Source of the DNA: Oscillospiraceae bacterium
GTDB lineage: Bacteria > Bacillota_A > Clostridia > Oscillospirales > Ruminococcaceae
Direction: 5' to 3'
NCBI GenBank assembly: GCA_017829075.1
Contig: JAGAJA010000093.1
Span: 1-26,153 of the forward strand
Length of the DNA: 26,153 bases
Shown here: one piece after another, positions 7,375 to 14,924 of the stretch
Layout of the letters: every line of letters begins with the position of its first letter
How positions within the stretch are numbered: the stretch's first letter is position 1
The notes under the pieces: generated by a model
What the model saw: the letters and a program-made list of their open reading frames with translations, nothing else
The model's database searches: none
Told to the model about the DNA's origin: nothing
Translations under genes and position numbers: made by a program

Positions 7375-7896
7375 TCAGTCGATCCGGTAGACCCAGTTGT
7401 CCTTTCGAGGCTTCGCTGCGGGAATTTCCCCGGCGGGATAGCCAAGAATGCAATGCCCTATCCCCTCGTATTCTCCCTCAATTCCGAGAGATCTCAGCAG
7501 TTCCTTACCCTCCGGAGTCTGGAATTCCTCCTTCGCCCGGTGTATCCAGCAGCTTCCCAGACCCACAGCATTAGCCGCGTTCAGCAAATTCGCCATGACA
7601 AGGCTGCCGTCATAAATATAGGTCGAGGCAGACTTGTCTGCAAGCACTATCAGAACCACCGGCGCTCCGTAAAACGGATCGCCGCTTCCGCCCATTATCT
7701 GTGCATTCAGCTTTGATAGTCTGTCGCGGGTCGCTTTGTCGGTGACTGCAATGATTATCGGTGACTGGCGGTTCATTCCGGTGGGAGCGTAGGTTCCCGC
7801 CTTTATGACCTCTTCTATCAGCTCCCGGGGCGGCATTTCCGGCTTGTACGCCTTAACGCTCCTGCGAGTGAGAATTGCGTTTAATGATTCGTTCAT
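7375..7896 (-). CDS. Nitroreductase family protein
   Basis: A 173-aa FMN-dependent nitroreductase-fold protein. The hallmark N-terminus is present: ILTRRSVKAYKP (about 9-20), whose arginines contact the FMN phosphate, followed by AGTYAPTGMNRQ (33-44), the mid-domain GSLVMANLLNAANAVGLGSCW and the late GHCILGYPAGE. These enzymes reduce nitro-compounds, flavins or quinones with NAD(P)H as cytoplasmic dimers. Its ATG lies two bases after the GH2 stop, and its ribosome binding site (AAAGGAG) overlaps the last GH2 codons, so the genes are coupled. Why a glycosidase and a nitroreductase share an operon is not evident. Confidence 0.92.
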   Translation of the reverse strand: MNESLNAILTRRSVKAYKPEMPPRELIEEVIKAGTYAPTGMNRQSPIIIAVTDKATRDRLSKLNAQIMGGSGDPFYGAPVVLIVLADKSASTYIYDGSLVMANLLNAANAVGLGSCWIHRAKEEFQTPEGKELLRSLGIEGEYEGIGHCILGYPAGEIPAAKPRKDNWVYRID

Positions 7897-7898
7897 GT

Positions 7899-10574
7899 TT
7901 ATTCTCCTTTCAGGACAATATGTTCAAGCAAGCTCTTTGCGAACCACTTTACCTCCGGTCTGTCTGCGATCTCCCATAAACGGGAGGTACAGTATACGGT
8001 GTTGCCAATGGTGTAGAGCAGACCCAGCCGCTTGTGCCGCTCCGGGTTGTCGATGACCCAAACCTCCGGCTCGATGTCAGTACCGTCAAGGTCGGCACAG
8101 CGGCTGTGGGTGACTATCTCGTACCACTGAGGAGTGGTGAAGCTCTCGCAGGGGAACTCCTTCAGCAGCGGGGATTTGTTGTCGATAAGCAGTCCCAGCG
8201 TTCCGGTAGGAACTGGCTTGCCCATGCTCTCTGAAATACTCCGGAACATTCCATAGCACCAGAAGTCGGTACAGTATTCGCCGGGGAGCGACTCCTCGCC
8301 GAGTGCCGGGATATACAGCGCGCCGCCGCGCTTAGCCTGCTCAAAGTCCTGCGTAACAGCAATCATCCTGCCGCCGCAGGAGATCTCATTTTCGGTGATC
8401 TTCACATCAATGTCCGGATAAATATACAGCGTATAGCTGTTCTCTGCTATTCCCTCCACTGAAAGGTGAAGCGCTGCTTTTACCGGGCGATCGCATTCTA
8501 TGCTGAACGAAATGCTCCTTGCCATGTAAATGCGCCCGTTTTTATCGAAAATCTCAGAAGAACCGCTGGAAACTATATTTCCGTCAACACTAAGCTCCCA
8601 TTCAACCGATTTTCCGGAGAAATCCGGGTCGGTGCTTGACACCTGAATCCCGCAGTCTATCTCCTGCCCTGCCTTATAAACAAATCCGTCCAGCAGCGCC
8701 AGAACCACGCTTTCACCGCAGAACTGCCGCCATTCCTCCGGAGAAACAAGCCCCTTGGACTTCATGTGGGCATTCAGAATTCCGACAGTCGCAACGCCCT
8801 GACCGGGGAAATCCTGAATATCCAAAAGCTGAAATCCGCTCATCATGGAGCTGCGCAGCGCGGTTTCGATATCCCTGCGGTAGCAGTCCACGGCAAGCGC
8901 GCCGGAGGCATGAAAGAAATCCCGCCAGCGGTGCAGCATTCCGGCTTCCTCAAGACCTTTTTTATATGCGGCATATGCCTCGTGGCGGACAGGACCGGTG
9001 TAATCCTCGATCTCGTCGAAGTCCGGGTATATCGCATACTGCCCTACTTCGTGGGATATCACAGGAACGTGTACTGAGATATTGTCCCATGACTCTGCCT
9101 TGACCTTTTTCATTTCCGTACCGTACTGTATCATTATCTCGCCATTCTCATCAGTAACCTGTGTTCCGCCGAGCGCCGCCGTTTCGTCTATCAGCGGGTC
9201 GTAATTATGTAAGCTGTTTGGATAGTTGGTCTGGATATGCCCCTGAGGAGCGTCGCACATGGCGTAGCTGCCGCGGATAAGCCTGTCTTTTCCCAGCCGC
9301 ACGCCGCTGAAGAAATCCTCCTGCTCCAGAACACAGGGAACAAACTGGAAGTTGTTCGATCCTCCTGCATAAAGCTTGTCCAGATACACTGACTTATAGC
9401 CGGAGATCAGCTCATTGAGCCGCTCCTTGCTGCCCCACAGTTCATTGCCCATGCTCATCATCACAAAGCTGGGGTGATGTCCGAATTCACGAAGTATCCG
9501 CCAGCCCTCCTGCCGCAGGAACTCATGCTCTTCGCCGAATTCCTCCGGAATAGTTCCCCAGAAAGGAAGCTCCGGCTGCATATAAATTCCGAGGATATCC
9601 GCGGCTTCAAACGCAGCCTCCGGCGGACAGCAGGTGTGATATCTGATGTGGTTTATCCCGTACTGCATCAGGGTTTCCATGTATTTAAGCCATGACTGCG
9701 TGTCAGTCGGCATGAAGCCGGTTTCGGGAAATACCATTCCGTCGTGCTTGCCGCGCAGGAAGGTCTGCCTGCCGTTTACAAGCAATGTTCTGTCAGCTGA
9801 CGAAAGCCGCCGCATACCGAATGTAACAATGCGACTGTCCCCGGCGATGTCGATTTCAAGCTTCAGCAGCTCAGGAGAGGTATCGCTCCAGAGAGGGGGC
9901 TTTTCATTCAGAATTATATCGCATTCAAGCGGCTTTTCCGCAGTGAAATTTGCGGCTGCCCTGCCGTATTCGATGTTATCATCGTACACTCTGAGCGCCG
10001 CCTTTCCGAACAGTGCGCCAACGATCTCCGCCCGTACATTGACAGAATTTTTGTCCGGGTCAGGAATCACGCAGACTGCTTCCGGATAGGCGTTGTAAGC
10101 CTGAATTTCTATCCTGCCGAGAATACCGTTCCAGTTGGTCTGAGTATCGCGGGAGGTCAGATGTCCTCCTCCGGTGGGGTAATCTGTGTTGTCAACGCAG
10201 ATCAGCAGTTCATGCGTTCCTGCTGGCAGTCCGTTTAGGGAATAGCGGTGCGGCGCGCACAGAGAGCAAAAGCTGCCGAATGGCTTTCCGTCAACAAACA
10301 GGCGGGTCTTTCGGGTGCGCTCAAGGAACAGCGTCATATTCCTGTCCGCCATTTCCGGGGTTATCTCAACACTTCTTCTGAACCAAGCCCAACCCTCGAA
10401 CTTATGCAGGTCGGTAAGGCAGCCGTATTCGATTTCGGTGTTCAGCTTCCCAAGTCCCGCATTAGATGTGGAATTTGGCAGGGTTATTTTATCGGGAAAG
10501 CATTCGGGCAGTCGGTCGGTTTTGTTCTCGTCAAGAAACACGTCCCACTGTCCGCTGATGTCGGATATTATCAT
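7899..10574 (-). CDS. Glycoside hydrolase family 2 enzyme, cytoplasmic
   Basis: This 891-aa protein has the GH2 arrangement: an N-terminal sugar-binding jelly roll (about 1-165, with FEGWAWFRRSVEI), an immunoglobulin-like domain (about 170-260), and a TIM barrel from about 262 (LLVNGRQTFLRGKHDG). The acid/base is E378 in MGNELW and the likely nucleophile is E509 in ISHEVGQY. A long C-terminal extension (about 640-891) holds further beta domains. There is no signal peptide, so it acts inside the cell on imported oligosaccharides. The family includes beta-galactosidases, beta-mannosidases, beta-glucuronidases and related enzymes; the specificity is not clear here. GGAGG lies eight bases before the ATG. 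It leads a two-gene operon with the nitroreductase. Confidence 0.9.
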   Translation of the reverse strand: MIISDISGQWDVFLDENKTDRLPECFPDKITLPNSTSNAGLGKLNTEIEYGCLTDLHKFEGWAWFRRSVEITPEMADRNMTLFLERTRKTRLFVDGKPFGSFCSLCAPHRYSLNGLPAGTHELLICVDNTDYPTGGGHLTSRDTQTNWNGILGRIEIQAYNAYPEAVCVIPDPDKNSVNVRAEIVGALFGKAALRVYDDNIEYGRAAANFTAEKPLECDIILNEKPPLWSDTSPELLKLEIDIAGDSRIVTFGMRRLSSADRTLLVNGRQTFLRGKHDGMVFPETGFMPTDTQSWLKYMETLMQYGINHIRYHTCCPPEAAFEAADILGIYMQPELPFWGTIPEEFGEEHEFLRQEGWRILREFGHHPSFVMMSMGNELWGSKERLNELISGYKSVYLDKLYAGGSNNFQFVPCVLEQEDFFSGVRLGKDRLIRGSYAMCDAPQGHIQTNYPNSLHNYDPLIDETAALGGTQVTDENGEIMIQYGTEMKKVKAESWDNISVHVPVISHEVGQYAIYPDFDEIEDYTGPVRHEAYAAYKKGLEEAGMLHRWRDFFHASGALAVDCYRRDIETALRSSMMSGFQLLDIQDFPGQGVATVGILNAHMKSKGLVSPEEWRQFCGESVVLALLDGFVYKAGQEIDCGIQVSSTDPDFSGKSVEWELSVDGNIVSSGSSEIFDKNGRIYMARSISFSIECDRPVKAALHLSVEGIAENSYTLYIYPDIDVKITENEISCGGRMIAVTQDFEQAKRGGALYIPALGEESLPGEYCTDFWCYGMFRSISESMGKPVPTGTLGLLIDNKSPLLKEFPCESFTTPQWYEIVTHSRCADLDGTDIEPEVWVIDNPERHKRLGLLYTIGNTVYCTSRLWEIADRPEVKWFAKSLLEHIVLKGE

Positions 10575-10610
10575 GAATATACCTCCGGATCATTTAGAAT
10601 TATATGTTTA

Positions 10611-10639
10611 ATTATATACGAATTTGCGGATAAATTCAA
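10611..10639 (-). promoter_or_regulatory. Promoter of the GH2-nitroreductase operon
   Basis: On the minus strand, TTGAAT (10639-10634) and TATAAT (10616-10611) are separated by 17 bases, 37 bases upstream of the GH2 start. It is divergent from the tRNA-Ser promoter. Confidence 0.78.
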
Positions 10640-10687
10640 CCGCTTTTTCTATTTTCAACAGAATTTTCAAAAATGAGGTTATCCCAC

Positions 10688-10716
10688 TTGACAAAATCAG
10701 AAAAATGTTGTAAAAT
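10688..10716 (+). promoter_or_regulatory. Promoter of tRNA-Ser
   Basis: TTGACA (10688-10693) and TAAAAT (10711-10716) are separated by 17 bases and end 17 bases upstream of the tRNA 5' end. Confidence 0.82.
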
Positions 10717-10733
10717 AGTTTTGTTATATTTAC

Positions 10734-10822
10734 GGAGACGTATCGAAGTGGTCATAACGGGGCTGACTCGAAATCAGTTAGGGCTTACGCCCCCGCGAGT
10801 TCGAATCTCGCCGTCTCCGCCA
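10734..10822 (+). tRNA. tRNA-Ser (anticodon CGA)
   Basis: The acceptor arms GGAGACG (10734-10740) and CGTCTCC (10812-10818) pair perfectly. The anticodon stem is GCTGA/TCAGT with loop CTCGAAA, giving anticodon CGA, which reads UCG. A long variable arm (GGGC...GCCC) is diagnostic of tRNA-Ser. The T arm contains GTTCGAATC, and discriminator G plus encoded CCA end the gene. At 89 nt it is normal for a class II tRNA. Confidence 0.96.
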
Positions 10823-10823
10823 A

Positions 10824-10866
10824 GTTTTGTCGCGGGAACAACCGCGACAAAACCTCCGATTTTTTT
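10824..10866 (+). terminator. Hairpin terminator after tRNA-Ser
   Basis: GTTTTGTCGCGG (10824-10835) and CCGCGACAAAAC (10842-10853) form a perfect 12-bp stem, followed six bases later by a run of seven T (10860-10866). It starts two bases after the tRNA CCA. The gap between stem and T run makes it imperfect as a terminator. Confidence 0.65.
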
Positions 10867-10889
10867 CGTCCTCCCGGAGTGGGAGGACG
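10867..10889. repeat. Flanking palindrome, left copy (23 bp)
   Basis: CGTCCTCCC-GGAGT-GGGAGGACG is a 9-bp perfect hairpin with a 5-base loop. An identical copy lies at 11082-11104, so the pair forms a direct repeat bracketing the dispersed repeat at seven bases on each side. Confidence 0.9.
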
Positions 10890-10896
10890 TCAGACC

Positions 10897-11074
10897 GTCG
10901 AAAAAGTCCCTAAAGGGACTTTCTCGACGAACATCCGCACTGCCCGCACTCACTGACAGCAAAGCTGTCAGTTCGCACAGTTGTGCGGATAGAAGTGTTT
11001 TTTGCCCCGGCAGAGCTGGGGCAAAAAACGGATTTTAAAAGCCCGCTTCGCGGGCAAAACTGTGTTTTTTCGAC
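10897..11074. repeat. Dispersed palindromic repeat, copy B (complete)
   Basis: A complete 178-bp element bounded by the inverted ends GTCGAAAAA (10897-10905) and TTTTTCGAC (11066-11074). Internal hairpins are AAAGTCCC-TAAA-GGGACTTT (10903-10922), CCGCAC/GTGCGG (10935-10940 with 10983-10988) enclosing ACTGACAGC-AAA-GCTGTCAGT (10952-10972), a long T6GCCCC stem (10998-11028), and GCCCGC-TTC-GCGGGC (11041-11055). Nearly identical to 1-171 except for the enclosed hairpin, which has unrelated sequence but stays perfectly palindromic. No ORF is supported. Confidence 0.88.
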
Positions 11075-11081
11075 AAGCTAT

Positions 11082-11116
11082 CGTCCTCCCGGAGTGGGAG
11101 GACGTTTTGTTTTAGA
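11082..11116 (+). repeat. Flanking palindrome, right copy (23 bp), terminator-like
   Basis: An identical copy (11082-11104) of the 10867-10889 palindrome. It is followed by TTTTGTTTT, so on the plus strand it could act as an intrinsic terminator closing the tRNA-Ser transcript before the GH27 promoter. Confidence 0.8.
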
Positions 11117-11154
11117 AAACTCTTTTTCATTTCAATGAGTTTTCAATAAAAATC

Positions 11155-11183
11155 TTGAATTCCGGCTGGAATTGTGCTATAAT
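11155..11183 (+). promoter_or_regulatory. Promoter of the GH27-HD operon
   Basis: TTGAAT (11155-11160) and TATAAT (11178-11183) are separated by 17 bases, 57 bases upstream of the GH27 ATG. Confidence 0.82.
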
Positions 11184-11191
11184 AGTAAAGT

Positions 11192-11204
11192 GTTGATAAT
11201 CAAC
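11192..11204. promoter_or_regulatory. Palindrome at the GH27 transcription start, candidate operator
   Basis: GTTGAT-A-ATCAAC is a perfect 13-bp dyad lying 8-20 bases after the -10 box, where a repressor would block initiation. No second copy was seen and no local regulator is available, so the assignment is tentative. Confidence 0.4.
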
Positions 11205-11240
11205 GGATAAAACATAAGATACATTTCAAGGAGAAAAGCT

Positions 11241-12500
11241 ATGGTCGCGAAAACACCGCCAATGGGCTGGAATAGCTGGGACTGCTACGGTGCAGCCGTA
11301 AACGAACAGACAGTCCGCGCAAATGCCGAATTTATGGCAAAGCACCTGAAAAAATACGGTTGGGAATATATAGTTGTTGACATTCAGTGGAGTGAGCCAA
11401 CTGCACAGAACCACGAATACCACCCGTTCACTGAGCTGTGCATGGACGAATACTCCCGGCTTATCCCGGCGGAAAACCGCTTTCCCTCCTCGGCAGGCGG
11501 AAAAGGCTTTGCGCCCCTCGCCGAATATGTGCATTCCCTCGGACTGAAATTCGGAATTCACATCATGCGGGGAATTCCCCGGCAGGCTGTTCACCGCAAC
11601 ACCGCTATCAAGGGCAGCGACAAGACCGCCCGTCAGATCGCAAAAACCTCCAGCATATGCCAGTGGAATACCGATATGTACGGAGTTGATCCGGAAAAGG
11701 AGGGCGCACAGGCTTACTATGACAGTCTGTTCGAGCTGTACAGCTCTTGGGGCGTCGATTTCATCAAGGTTGACGACATCTGCCGTGAGCTTCCTCATGA
11801 GGAGAGCGAGCTCGTAATGCTGAGTGAATCTCTTCGCTCCTGCGGGCGGGATATGGTACTCAGCCTCTCCCCCGGCGCAGCGCTGCCGGAAAAGGCGGAG
11901 CTTTACAAGCAGGTGAGCAATATGTGGCGCATCACCGATGATTTCTGGGACAACTGGCCGCAATTGCACGATATGTTCAGCCGGGCGCAGACATGGTGCA
12001 TTCATGCCGGTGCGGGTCATTTCCCGGACGCGGATATGCTGCCGATAGGCGCAATACTTCAGGATTACGGCCCGGACGGCTGGACAAAATTCTCACATGA
12101 TGAACAAATAACAATGATGAGCCTGTGGAGCATAATGCGTTCTCCCCTCATTATCGGCGGCGAAATGACAAAGTTCGATGATTTCACAATGAGCCTGCTG
12201 ACTAACTCAGACCTCATCGACTGTCTGAACAACACCCATTCCGCTCACCCGCTGTTCCGGAAAACAGTTGACGGAAACGAGCAGATAGCATGGTTCACGA
12301 CACATACCGATGGTAAGACATTCTATGCTGCACTTTTCAACTGCGGCGAGGAGGAATGCGAAATCACTGCGGAGCTCCCTGTTGAGTGCAGACTTTCTGC
12401 CCATGAAATATGGACAGGCGCTGACAGCGCGATTTCCGGCAGCATTTCCGCAAAAGTTAAGCCACACGGAGCTTCTATGTTTAAACTGACAAGGAATTAA
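11241..12500 (+). CDS. Glycoside hydrolase family 27 (alpha-galactosidase-like), cytoplasmic
   Basis: A 419-aa protein with the GH27 barrel. It opens with the family signature TPPMGWNSWDCYG (residues 5-17) and carries the nucleophile motif FIKVDD (174-179, likely nucleophile D178) and the acid/base region MWRITDDFWDNW (228-239, D233 or D234). PDADML and MRSPLIIGGEM are further family features, and a C-terminal beta-sandwich runs from about residue 330. It has no signal peptide, so the substrate must be imported. GH27 covers alpha-galactosidase, alpha-N-acetylgalactosaminidase, beta-L-arabinopyranosidase and isomalto-dextranase; sequence by eye does not separate these. Ribosome binding site AAGGAG. 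It heads an operon with the HD protein 16 bases downstream. Confidence 0.9.
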   Translation: MVAKTPPMGWNSWDCYGAAVNEQTVRANAEFMAKHLKKYGWEYIVVDIQWSEPTAQNHEYHPFTELCMDEYSRLIPAENRFPSSAGGKGFAPLAEYVHSLGLKFGIHIMRGIPRQAVHRNTAIKGSDKTARQIAKTSSICQWNTDMYGVDPEKEGAQAYYDSLFELYSSWGVDFIKVDDICRELPHEESELVMLSESLRSCGRDMVLSLSPGAALPEKAELYKQVSNMWRITDDFWDNWPQLHDMFSRAQTWCIHAGAGHFPDADMLPIGAILQDYGPDGWTKFSHDEQITMMSLWSIMRSPLIIGGEMTKFDDFTMSLLTNSDLIDCLNNTHSAHPLFRKTVDGNEQIAWFTTHTDGKTFYAALFNCGEEECEITAELPVECRLSAHEIWTGADSAISGSISAKVKPHGASMFKLTRN

Positions 12501-12516
12501 TGCGGAGGAACAATAT

Positions 12517-13206
12517 TTGAGTAACCTTACCTACGAATATATCCGCAGAAACAAGGATATACAGACCTATATCAACTACGCGGACGCCGCGCTGAACACG
12601 ATAGGCTTCACCGAGCATTCAAACGCCCATGTTGAACGCGCCGCAGCCACCGCATACATGATACTGACTACCCTCGGCTATGAGCGGCGCACCTGCGAGC
12701 TGGCTGAGATCGCCGCATATATGCACGACATCGGAAATGTAATCAACCGCATCGACCACGCCCAAAGCGGCGCGGTCATGGCATTCCGTCTGCTTGACAA
12801 TCTCGGAATGCCGGCGGACGAAATTTCGCTTATAGTGTCCGCAATCGGCAATCACGATGAAGGAACGGCGGCTCCGGTCACTCCGATAGCGGCGGCGCTG
12901 ATAATCGCCGATAAATCCGATGTACGGAGAAGCCGCGTGCGCTCGGCTGACGGCGCATTCATACCCAGCAGCGAAAACCTTGCGAAGGATATTCATGACA
13001 GGGTTAATTATGCGGTGGAAAAGTCCTCGCTGTATTTCTCAGAGGACAAAAAGCGGCTTATCCTCGACCTTACCATTGACCAGAAGATTTCCTCCATTAT
13101 GGAGTATTTTGAGATCTTCCTCGACAGAATGAAGCTCTGCCGCCGCGCCGCTGAGTTCCTCGGAGTTGAATTCGGACTTCAGATAAATGGCGCCGTACTT
13201 CTCTGA
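12517..13206 (+). CDS. HD-domain phosphohydrolase
   Basis: A 229-aa metal-dependent HD-domain protein. Metal-binding positions are visible in order: H38 (SNAHVERAA), H70-D71 (YMHDIGN), H81 (IDHAQSG), H113-D114 (IGNHDEG) and D132 (IADKSD). HD proteins hydrolyse nucleotide phosphomonoesters or cyclic nucleotides; the ADKSD ending is shared with YqeK- and HDIG-like phosphatases, but the substrate is unknown. The likely start codon is TTG (12517) with GGAGG eight bases upstream. It follows GH27 closely, so the two are co-transcribed, though a functional link with the glycosidase is not evident. Confidence 0.85.
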   Translation: MSNLTYEYIRRNKDIQTYINYADAALNTIGFTEHSNAHVERAAATAYMILTTLGYERRTCELAEIAAYMHDIGNVINRIDHAQSGAVMAFRLLDNLGMPADEISLIVSAIGNHDEGTAAPVTPIAAALIIADKSDVRRSRVRSADGAFIPSSENLAKDIHDRVNYAVEKSSLYFSEDKKRLILDLTIDQKISSIMEYFEIFLDRMKLCRRAAEFLGVEFGLQINGAVLL

Positions 13207-13263
13207 GTTGCAAATGCAATGTAATTTTATGGAATATGATTGGAATATTGCCGGATTTTCAAC

Positions 13264-13283
13264 TCAAAAGCACTGCTTTTTGA
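13264..13283 (+). terminator. Weak hairpin after the HD-domain gene
   Basis: TCAAAAGC-ACT-GCTTTTTGA forms a short AT-rich stem with one bulged T, 58 bases after the HD-domain stop. It is the only terminator-like structure before the purE promoter and is weak. Confidence 0.3.
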
Positions 13284-13312
13284 TAAATTTTGTGGAATTT
13301 TTGAAAAAGCCC

Positions 13313-13341
13313 TTGAAATTCCGGTAATAATATAGTACAAT
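13313..13341 (+). promoter_or_regulatory. Promoter of the purine cluster
   Basis: TTGAAA (13313-13318) and TACAAT (13336-13341) are separated by 17 bases. The predicted start near 13348 gives a leader of about 215 bases before purE. TACAATATA (13336-13344) is repeated inverted as TATATTGTA at 13376-13384, around the start site; this could be an operator dyad. Confidence 0.7.
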
Positions 13342-13415
13342 ATAAATATGGTATTTCTGCCCCTTTTCGGGTGGGTATATTGTATAGACTACTCTGCAAA
13401 AGGGAGATTTTTACA

Positions 13416-13502
13416 ATGGTGTGCGTATTCTCATATCACGGGTTTTCAAGTAAAATCGGAGCTTCTTTTTACAGAATAAGTGCAACCATTAGACAATTGT
13501 AA
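13416..13502 (+). CDS. Putative 28-aa leader peptide upstream of purE
   Basis: This ATG ORF has AAGGGAG nine bases upstream and encodes 28 residues, beginning MVCVFSYHGFSSKIG and ending TIRQL. Its TAA is four bases before the stem of the intrinsic terminator at 13507-13533. A ribosome reaching the stop codon would cover the 5' arm of that terminator. Serine is the most frequent residue (five), with no run of one amino acid as in classical amino-acid attenuators. A 16-bp imperfect helix (13415-13430 with 13474-13490) would enclose the start codon. The ORF may be real or fortuitous. Confidence 0.5.
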   Translation: MVCVFSYHGFSSKIGASFYRISATIRQL

Positions 13503-13506
13503 CTTT

Positions 13507-13540
13507 TAGCTGTATCCCCATACAGCTATTTTTATTTTGA
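13507..13540 (+). terminator. Intrinsic terminator in the purE leader (attenuator)
   Basis: TAGCTGTAT (13507-13515), CCCC loop and ATACAGCTA (13520-13528) form a perfect 9-bp stem followed by TTTTTATTTT. It lies 35 bases upstream of the purE start and after the purine promoter, so it must be read through for purE expression. A partial alternative pairing exists between TACAG at 13470-13474 and CTGTA at 13510-13514. No known riboswitch class was recognised upstream. Confidence 0.85.
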
Positions 13541-13562
13541 AGTAATGAAAGGACGGCAAAAT

Positions 13563-14069
13563 ATGTCAGAAATAAAAAAAGTCGGCATAGTTATGGGCAG
13601 CGACAGTGACTTCCCTGTTGTACGCAAGGCTGCCGAGGCATTAAAGGAATTCGGGATCCCGTTTGAGATGAGAGTGCTTTCGGCACACCGCTCACCCAAG
13701 GAGGTCGCTGAATTCGCACAGTCCGCAAAGGCAAATGGCTTCGGCGTTATCATCGCAGCAGCAGGAATGGCTGCGCACCTCGCGGGTGCTATCGCAGGAA
13801 ACACCACTCTTCCGGTCATCGCAATACCGGTCAAGGCTAAGGCTCTTGAGGGCGTAGACGCGCTTTTAAGTTCCGTAATGATGCCTCCGGGAGTTCCGGT
13901 GGCGACTGTCGGAATTGATTCCGCAGCCAATGCTGGATATCTTGCGGCTGAAATCCTCGCTGTTTCTGACGAAGCGCTTGCGGACAAGCTTCTGGAATTC
14001 AAGAAGAAGCAGAACGAGAAAAACCTCGACGCTGACAGGAAAATGCAGGAAACTGCAAAAGAGATCTGA
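13563..14069 (+). CDS. purE: N5-carboxyaminoimidazole ribonucleotide mutase PurE
   Basis: A 168-aa PurE that moves the carboxyl group of N5-CAIR to C4, giving CAIR in purine synthesis. GSDSD (12-16), the catalytic histidine in LSAHRSP (H42), AAGMAAHLAG (66-75) and MPPGVPVATV (107-116) mark it as class I, the type that normally works with PurK; purK is not in this window. The start at 13563 was chosen because AAAGGA lies nine bases upstream; an in-frame ATG at 13545 overlaps that ribosome binding site and has none of its own. First structural gene of the purine cluster, behind the leader ORF and terminator. Confidence 0.95.
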   Translation: MSEIKKVGIVMGSDSDFPVVRKAAEALKEFGIPFEMRVLSAHRSPKEVAEFAQSAKANGFGVIIAAAGMAAHLAGAIAGNTTLPVIAIPVKAKALEGVDALLSSVMMPPGVPVATVGIDSAANAGYLAAEILAVSDEALADKLLEFKKKQNEKNLDADRKMQETAKEI

Positions 14070-14127
14070 TCTGGTTCATAATACCCCAATCGGGTAAAAA
14101 ATACACAAAATATAAGGAGATATCACC

Positions 14128-14841
14128 ATGAGCTACACAAAGGCAGAACAGCTTTACGAAGGCAAGGCAAAGAAGGTTTTCGCTACTGAGAACCCGGATT
14201 ATGTAATAGTATCCTACAAGGACGATGCTACCGCATTCAACGGTCAGAAGAAGGGTCAGATCGCCGGCAAAGGCGTAATCAACAACAAGATGACCAACTA
14301 TATGTTCAAGCTGCTTGAGAAGGAGGGTATTCCCACCCACCTTATCGAGGAAATCAACGACCGCGAGACCGTTGTAAAGAAGGTTGAGATCGTTCCCCTT
14401 GAGGTAATTGTAAGAAACGTTGCCGCAGGAAGCTTCTCCAAGAAGCTGGGTATCGAGGAGGGCACTCCCCTGAAGCAGCCTACCCTCGAATTCAGCTACA
14501 AGAACGACGATCTCGGCGATCCGTTCATCAACAGCTACTACGCTCTTGGTCTGGGTCTTGCAACTCAGGAGGAGATCGACACCATCACCAAGTACGCTTT
14601 CGCAGTAAACAAGTTCATGCTTGATTACTTCAAGAAGCTGAACATAGACCTCATCGACTTCAAGATCGAGTTTGGCCGCTTCCATGGTCAGATCATTCTG
14701 GCAGACGAGATCTCTCCGGACACCTGCCGTTTCTGGGATTCCACTACCCACGAGAAGCTGGACAAGGATCGCTTCCGCAGAGATATGGGCGGCGTTGAGG
14801 ACGCATATCAGGAGATCATGCGCCGTATTTTCGGTGAATAA
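14128..14841 (+). CDS. purC: SAICAR synthetase PurC
   Basis: A 237-aa phosphoribosylaminoimidazole-succinocarboxamide synthase, which joins aspartate to CAIR using ATP. The N-terminal ATP-binding part has [10 protein letters not shown] and [10 protein letters not shown]; the substrate part has the family signatures [15 protein letters not shown] and DFKIEFGR, followed by [14 protein letters not shown]. Length is typical for bacterial PurC. AAGGAG lies eight bases upstream of the ATG. It follows purE by 58 bases, and its codon use is strongly biased (AAG, CTT/CTG, GAG), in keeping with high expression. Confidence 0.97.
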   Translation: MSYTKAEQLYEGKAKKVFATENPDYVIVSYKDDATAFNGQKKGQIAGKGVINNKMTNYMFKLLEKEGIPTHLIEEINDRETVVKKVEIVPLEVIVRNVAAGSFSKKLGIEEGTPLKQPTLEFSYKNDDLGDPFINSYYALGLGLATQEEIDTITKYAFAVNKFMLDYFKKLNIDLIDFKIEFGRFHGQIILADEISPDTCRFWDSTTHEKLDKDRFRRDMGGVEDAYQEIMRRIFGE

Positions 14842-14924
14842 CTGACCTCACATAAAAAGAGAACGGGATATTACCGGTTCGGAGATTCTCCGGACTGGAC
14901 AGAGAAAAGGCGGTAAAACTTTAT

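Noticed and set aside
9144..9157. Further TetR-type palindrome GTAAC-N4-GTTCC
   Set aside because: It lies deep inside the GH2 coding region and breaks the dyad in its last bases; treated as chance.
10824..11110. CRISPR array downstream of tRNA-Ser
   Set aside because: The repeated units are palindromes of differing sequence without regular spacers; only the 23-bp flanking palindrome is repeated, and only twice.
13336..13400. Guanine/adenine riboswitch in the purE leader
   Set aside because: Fragments such as TATAAATATGG and TTTCTGCCC recall purine aptamers, but P2 and the loop-loop partners are missing, and the apparent 9-bp P1 stem overlaps the -10 box and would not be transcribed.
14128..14841. 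Fusion of PurE and PurC
   Set aside because: purE and purC have separate starts, stops and ribosome binding sites with a 58-base gap.
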